DNA from: Winogradskyella ursingii
Lineage (GTDB): Bacteria > Bacteroidota > Bacteroidia > Flavobacteriales > Flavobacteriaceae
Reading direction: 5' to 3'
DNA length: 64,000 nucleotides
Assembly: GCF_013403975.1 (NCBI RefSeq)
Contig: NZ_JABFDH010000003.1
Coordinates: 310,001-374,000 of the forward strand
Shown here piece after piece: positions 62,869 through 64,000 of the stretch. Numbering within the stretch: the stretch's first letter is position 1; every line of letters starts with the position of its first letter. A program made the position numbers and the translations under genes. The notes under the pieces were generated by a model that was not told the origin of the DNA, did not search any database, and saw only the letters and a program-made list of their open reading frames with translations.

Positions 62869-63222
62869 CTATCCTTCAGGATGCATAAATTTTTGTTTAG
62901 CCAATAATTCTTCTTCAGTTTCAACTATATCTTCATCTGGCACACAGCAATCCACAGGGCAAACCGCAGCACATTGAGGCTCCTCGTGGAAACCAACACA
63001 TTCTGTGCATTTGTCTGGTGCAATATAATACACCTCATCGCTTATAGGCTCTTGAGGCTCTTCCGCATCTACTTCCTTTCCACTCGGTAAAACCACATTG
63101 CCTTCTAAACTGGTTCCATCTTTATAGCGCCAGTCATCCGCACCTTCATAGATAGCAGTATTTGGACATTCTGGTTCACATGCTCCGCAGTTTATACATT
63201 CGTCCGTTATTATAATTGCCAT
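62869..63222 (-). CDS. 4Fe-4S dicluster ferredoxin
   Basis: A 117-residue ferredoxin started at the ATG at 63222, where '[20 protein letters not shown]' begins; the frame is open 34 codons upstream but that stretch covers the promoter region. Cluster motifs are C-x2-C-x2-C-x3-C in '[11 protein letters not shown]' and a second set in '[17 protein letters not shown]', which has the longer spacing seen in YfhL-like ferredoxins. The insert between the motifs (about residues 35-75) is acidic. It is an electron carrier in the cytosol with unknown partner. A strong terminator follows, and it is divergent from the acyl-CoA reductase gene. Confidence 0.93.
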   Translation of the reverse strand: MAIIITDECINCGACEPECPNTAIYEGADDWRYKDGTSLEGNVVLPSGKEVDAEEPQEPISDEVYYIAPDKCTECVGFHEEPQCAAVCPVDCCVPDEDIVETEEELLAKQKFMHPEG

Positions 63223-63289
63223 AGTATTTTTTTCTCTTTTTGTTTGTGTAAATTTGCACTCACTTTTATCCGAATTGATGGACAAAGTG

Positions 63290-63297
63290 CAAAAATA
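63290..63297 (-). promoter_or_regulatory. Candidate -7 element for the ferredoxin gene
   Basis: Minus-strand TATTTTTG matches TAnnTTTG, 68 bp before the ATG at 63222. It supports the later start because the upstream extension of the frame would overlap the promoter. Confidence 0.5.
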
Positions 63298-63327
63298 AAG
63301 CCAAAATAGTGCATAACCAAACACAAC

Positions 63328-64000
63328 ATGGATTTACAACAAAGAATTAACGCTTTCGCAAAACTTGGAGCATTTCTGGCTCAATTTATACAAGAAGGCA
63401 TAAATAAAAATGAATCTATAGCACATAACGATTTGTTTTTTGAGGGTTTTAAACATCAAATAAAATTAGCTAATGAACATAATGGCTGGTTTACTAAAAC
63501 CAATATTATTTTTGCTTTAGAATCCTGGTCTAATGCACTGACAGAAAGTAATATTAACCAGTGGACAAACAAGTATAGCTTTAATATAAAAGAACCAAAA
63601 ACAGTAGCCATTATTATGGCAGGAAATATACCTTTGGTTGGCTTTCATGATTTTTTGAGCGTGCTTATTTCTGGACATAATGTATTGGTTAAACTATCTT
63701 CTAACGACAAACATTTATTGCCATTTTTGGCTAAGTACCTAGAAACAATTGAACCTGAATTTAAAGGAAAAATCACATTTACGGACAACAAACTAGAACA
63801 TTTTGATGCCGTAATCGCCACAGGAAGTGACAATACAGCTCGTTATTTTGAATATTATTTTAAAGACAAGCCGTCTATAATAAGAAAGAACAGAAACTCG
63901 GTTGCGGTTTTATCAGGAAAGGAATCGCCTGAACAGTTAAAAGAACTATCCGAAGACATATTTAGATATTATGGTTTAGGTTGCCGCAACGTTTCCAAAC
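63328..64000 (+). CDS. LuxC-like acyl-CoA reductase, partial (3' end beyond window)
   Basis: An ORF from an ATG at 63328 to the right edge (224 codons visible) with no stop. The sequence reads as the N-terminal part of the LuxC-type acyl-CoA reductase family: '[20 protein letters not shown]', '[20 protein letters not shown]', '[20 protein letters not shown]' and the segment '[13 protein letters not shown]' that holds the active-site Cys. The enzyme reduces an acyl-CoA to aldehyde with NADPH. The pairing with a divergent ferredoxin gene is known in Flavobacteriaceae. A TAAATTTG at 63249-63256 may be its -7 element. Confidence 0.9.
   Translation, partial: MDLQQRINAFAKLGAFLAQFIQEGINKNESIAHNDLFFEGFKHQIKLANEHNGWFTKTNIIFALESWSNALTESNINQWTNKYSFNIKEPKTVAIIMAGNIPLVGFHDFLSVLISGHNVLVKLSSNDKHLLPFLAKYLETIEPEFKGKITFTDNKLEHFDAVIATGSDNTARYFEYYFKDKPSIIRKNRNSVAVLSGKESPEQLKELSEDIFRYYGLGCRNVSK

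Noticed and set aside
63223-63324. 34-residue N-terminal extension of the ferredoxin
   Set aside because: The extension covers a promoter-like element and has unusual composition; ferredoxins of this type start at the MAIIIT site.
1-64000. CRISPR arrays, insertion sequences, phage genes, tRNA and rRNA genes
   Set aside because: No regularly spaced repeats, transposase or integrase ORFs, cloverleaf-like sequences with CCA ends or rRNA segments were found by reading; a covariance-model scan would be needed for a firm negative.

Overview
The window reads as a chromosome segment from a marine-type member of the Flavobacteriaceae (Bacteroidota). The DNA is AT-rich and upstream regions carry the Bacteroidota -7 element TAnnTTTG. 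It encodes porX, a type IX secretion (T9SS) sorting tail, a fused lpxC/fabZ, and gene neighbourhoods usual for that family (lpxD-lpxC/fabZ-lpxA-efp-sucD; porX-tsaE-ald; parE/parC near terC). This assignment is inference from gene content; no rRNA or tRNA is present to confirm it.

Region 1 (1-9.0 kb, minus strand) is core metabolism and envelope: a von Willebrand-type membrane protein cut by the left edge, fabG, sucD, a SnoaL-like protein, an extra lpxD-like acyltransferase, efp, lpxA, lpxC/fabZ and lpxD. Region 2 (9.1-15 kb) holds an HD-domain phosphohydrolase, divergent porX, tsaE, a small secreted peptide gene overlapping a membrane protein gene, alanine dehydrogenase and a small anchored protein.

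Region 3 (15.0-46.2 kb) is a large surface-polysaccharide locus. It opens with UDP-uronate genes (a UDP-glucuronate 4-epimerase and ugd), followed by an opposing gene for a T9SS-exported pectate-lyase-like protein. Then come a Wzx-like flippase, four GT4 glycosyltransferases, a Wzy/WaaL-type polymerase or ligase, a serine-acetyltransferase-like enzyme, two tandem TupA-like ATP-grasp proteins and an AsnB-type amidotransferase. Two inverted cassettes interrupt the run: acyl carrier protein + adenylating enzyme + large HAD-like protein, and ATP-grasp + HAD. The right part holds a bacillosamine-type initiation set (PglC-, PglD-, PglE- and PglF-like), then Wza-like export and Wzc-like kinase genes closed by a strong terminator. 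Together these predict an amino-sugar-initiated, uronate-containing polymer decorated with amide or acyl groups.

Region 4 (46.2-64 kb) returns to housekeeping: proline dehydrogenase, aroB, DinB-like, Lrp/AsnC, an M14 carboxypeptidase, an XRE regulator, a lipoprotein, TerC, topoisomerase IV (parC, parE), a PAP2 phosphatase, ychF, a lipocalin-like secreted protein, a STAS protein, an ArsP-type permease, a ferredoxin and an acyl-CoA reductase cut by the right edge. Upstream of the permease lies an unannotated, clearly decayed Fur-family regulator gene (62278-62655).

The items most worth a second look are the polysaccharide locus with its own secreted lyase-like protein and amide/acyl decoration genes, the inverted ACP cassette, the small peptide gene with a perfect inverted repeat and full promoter upstream, and the Fur pseudogene. 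No CRISPR array, phage, insertion sequence or RNA gene was seen.
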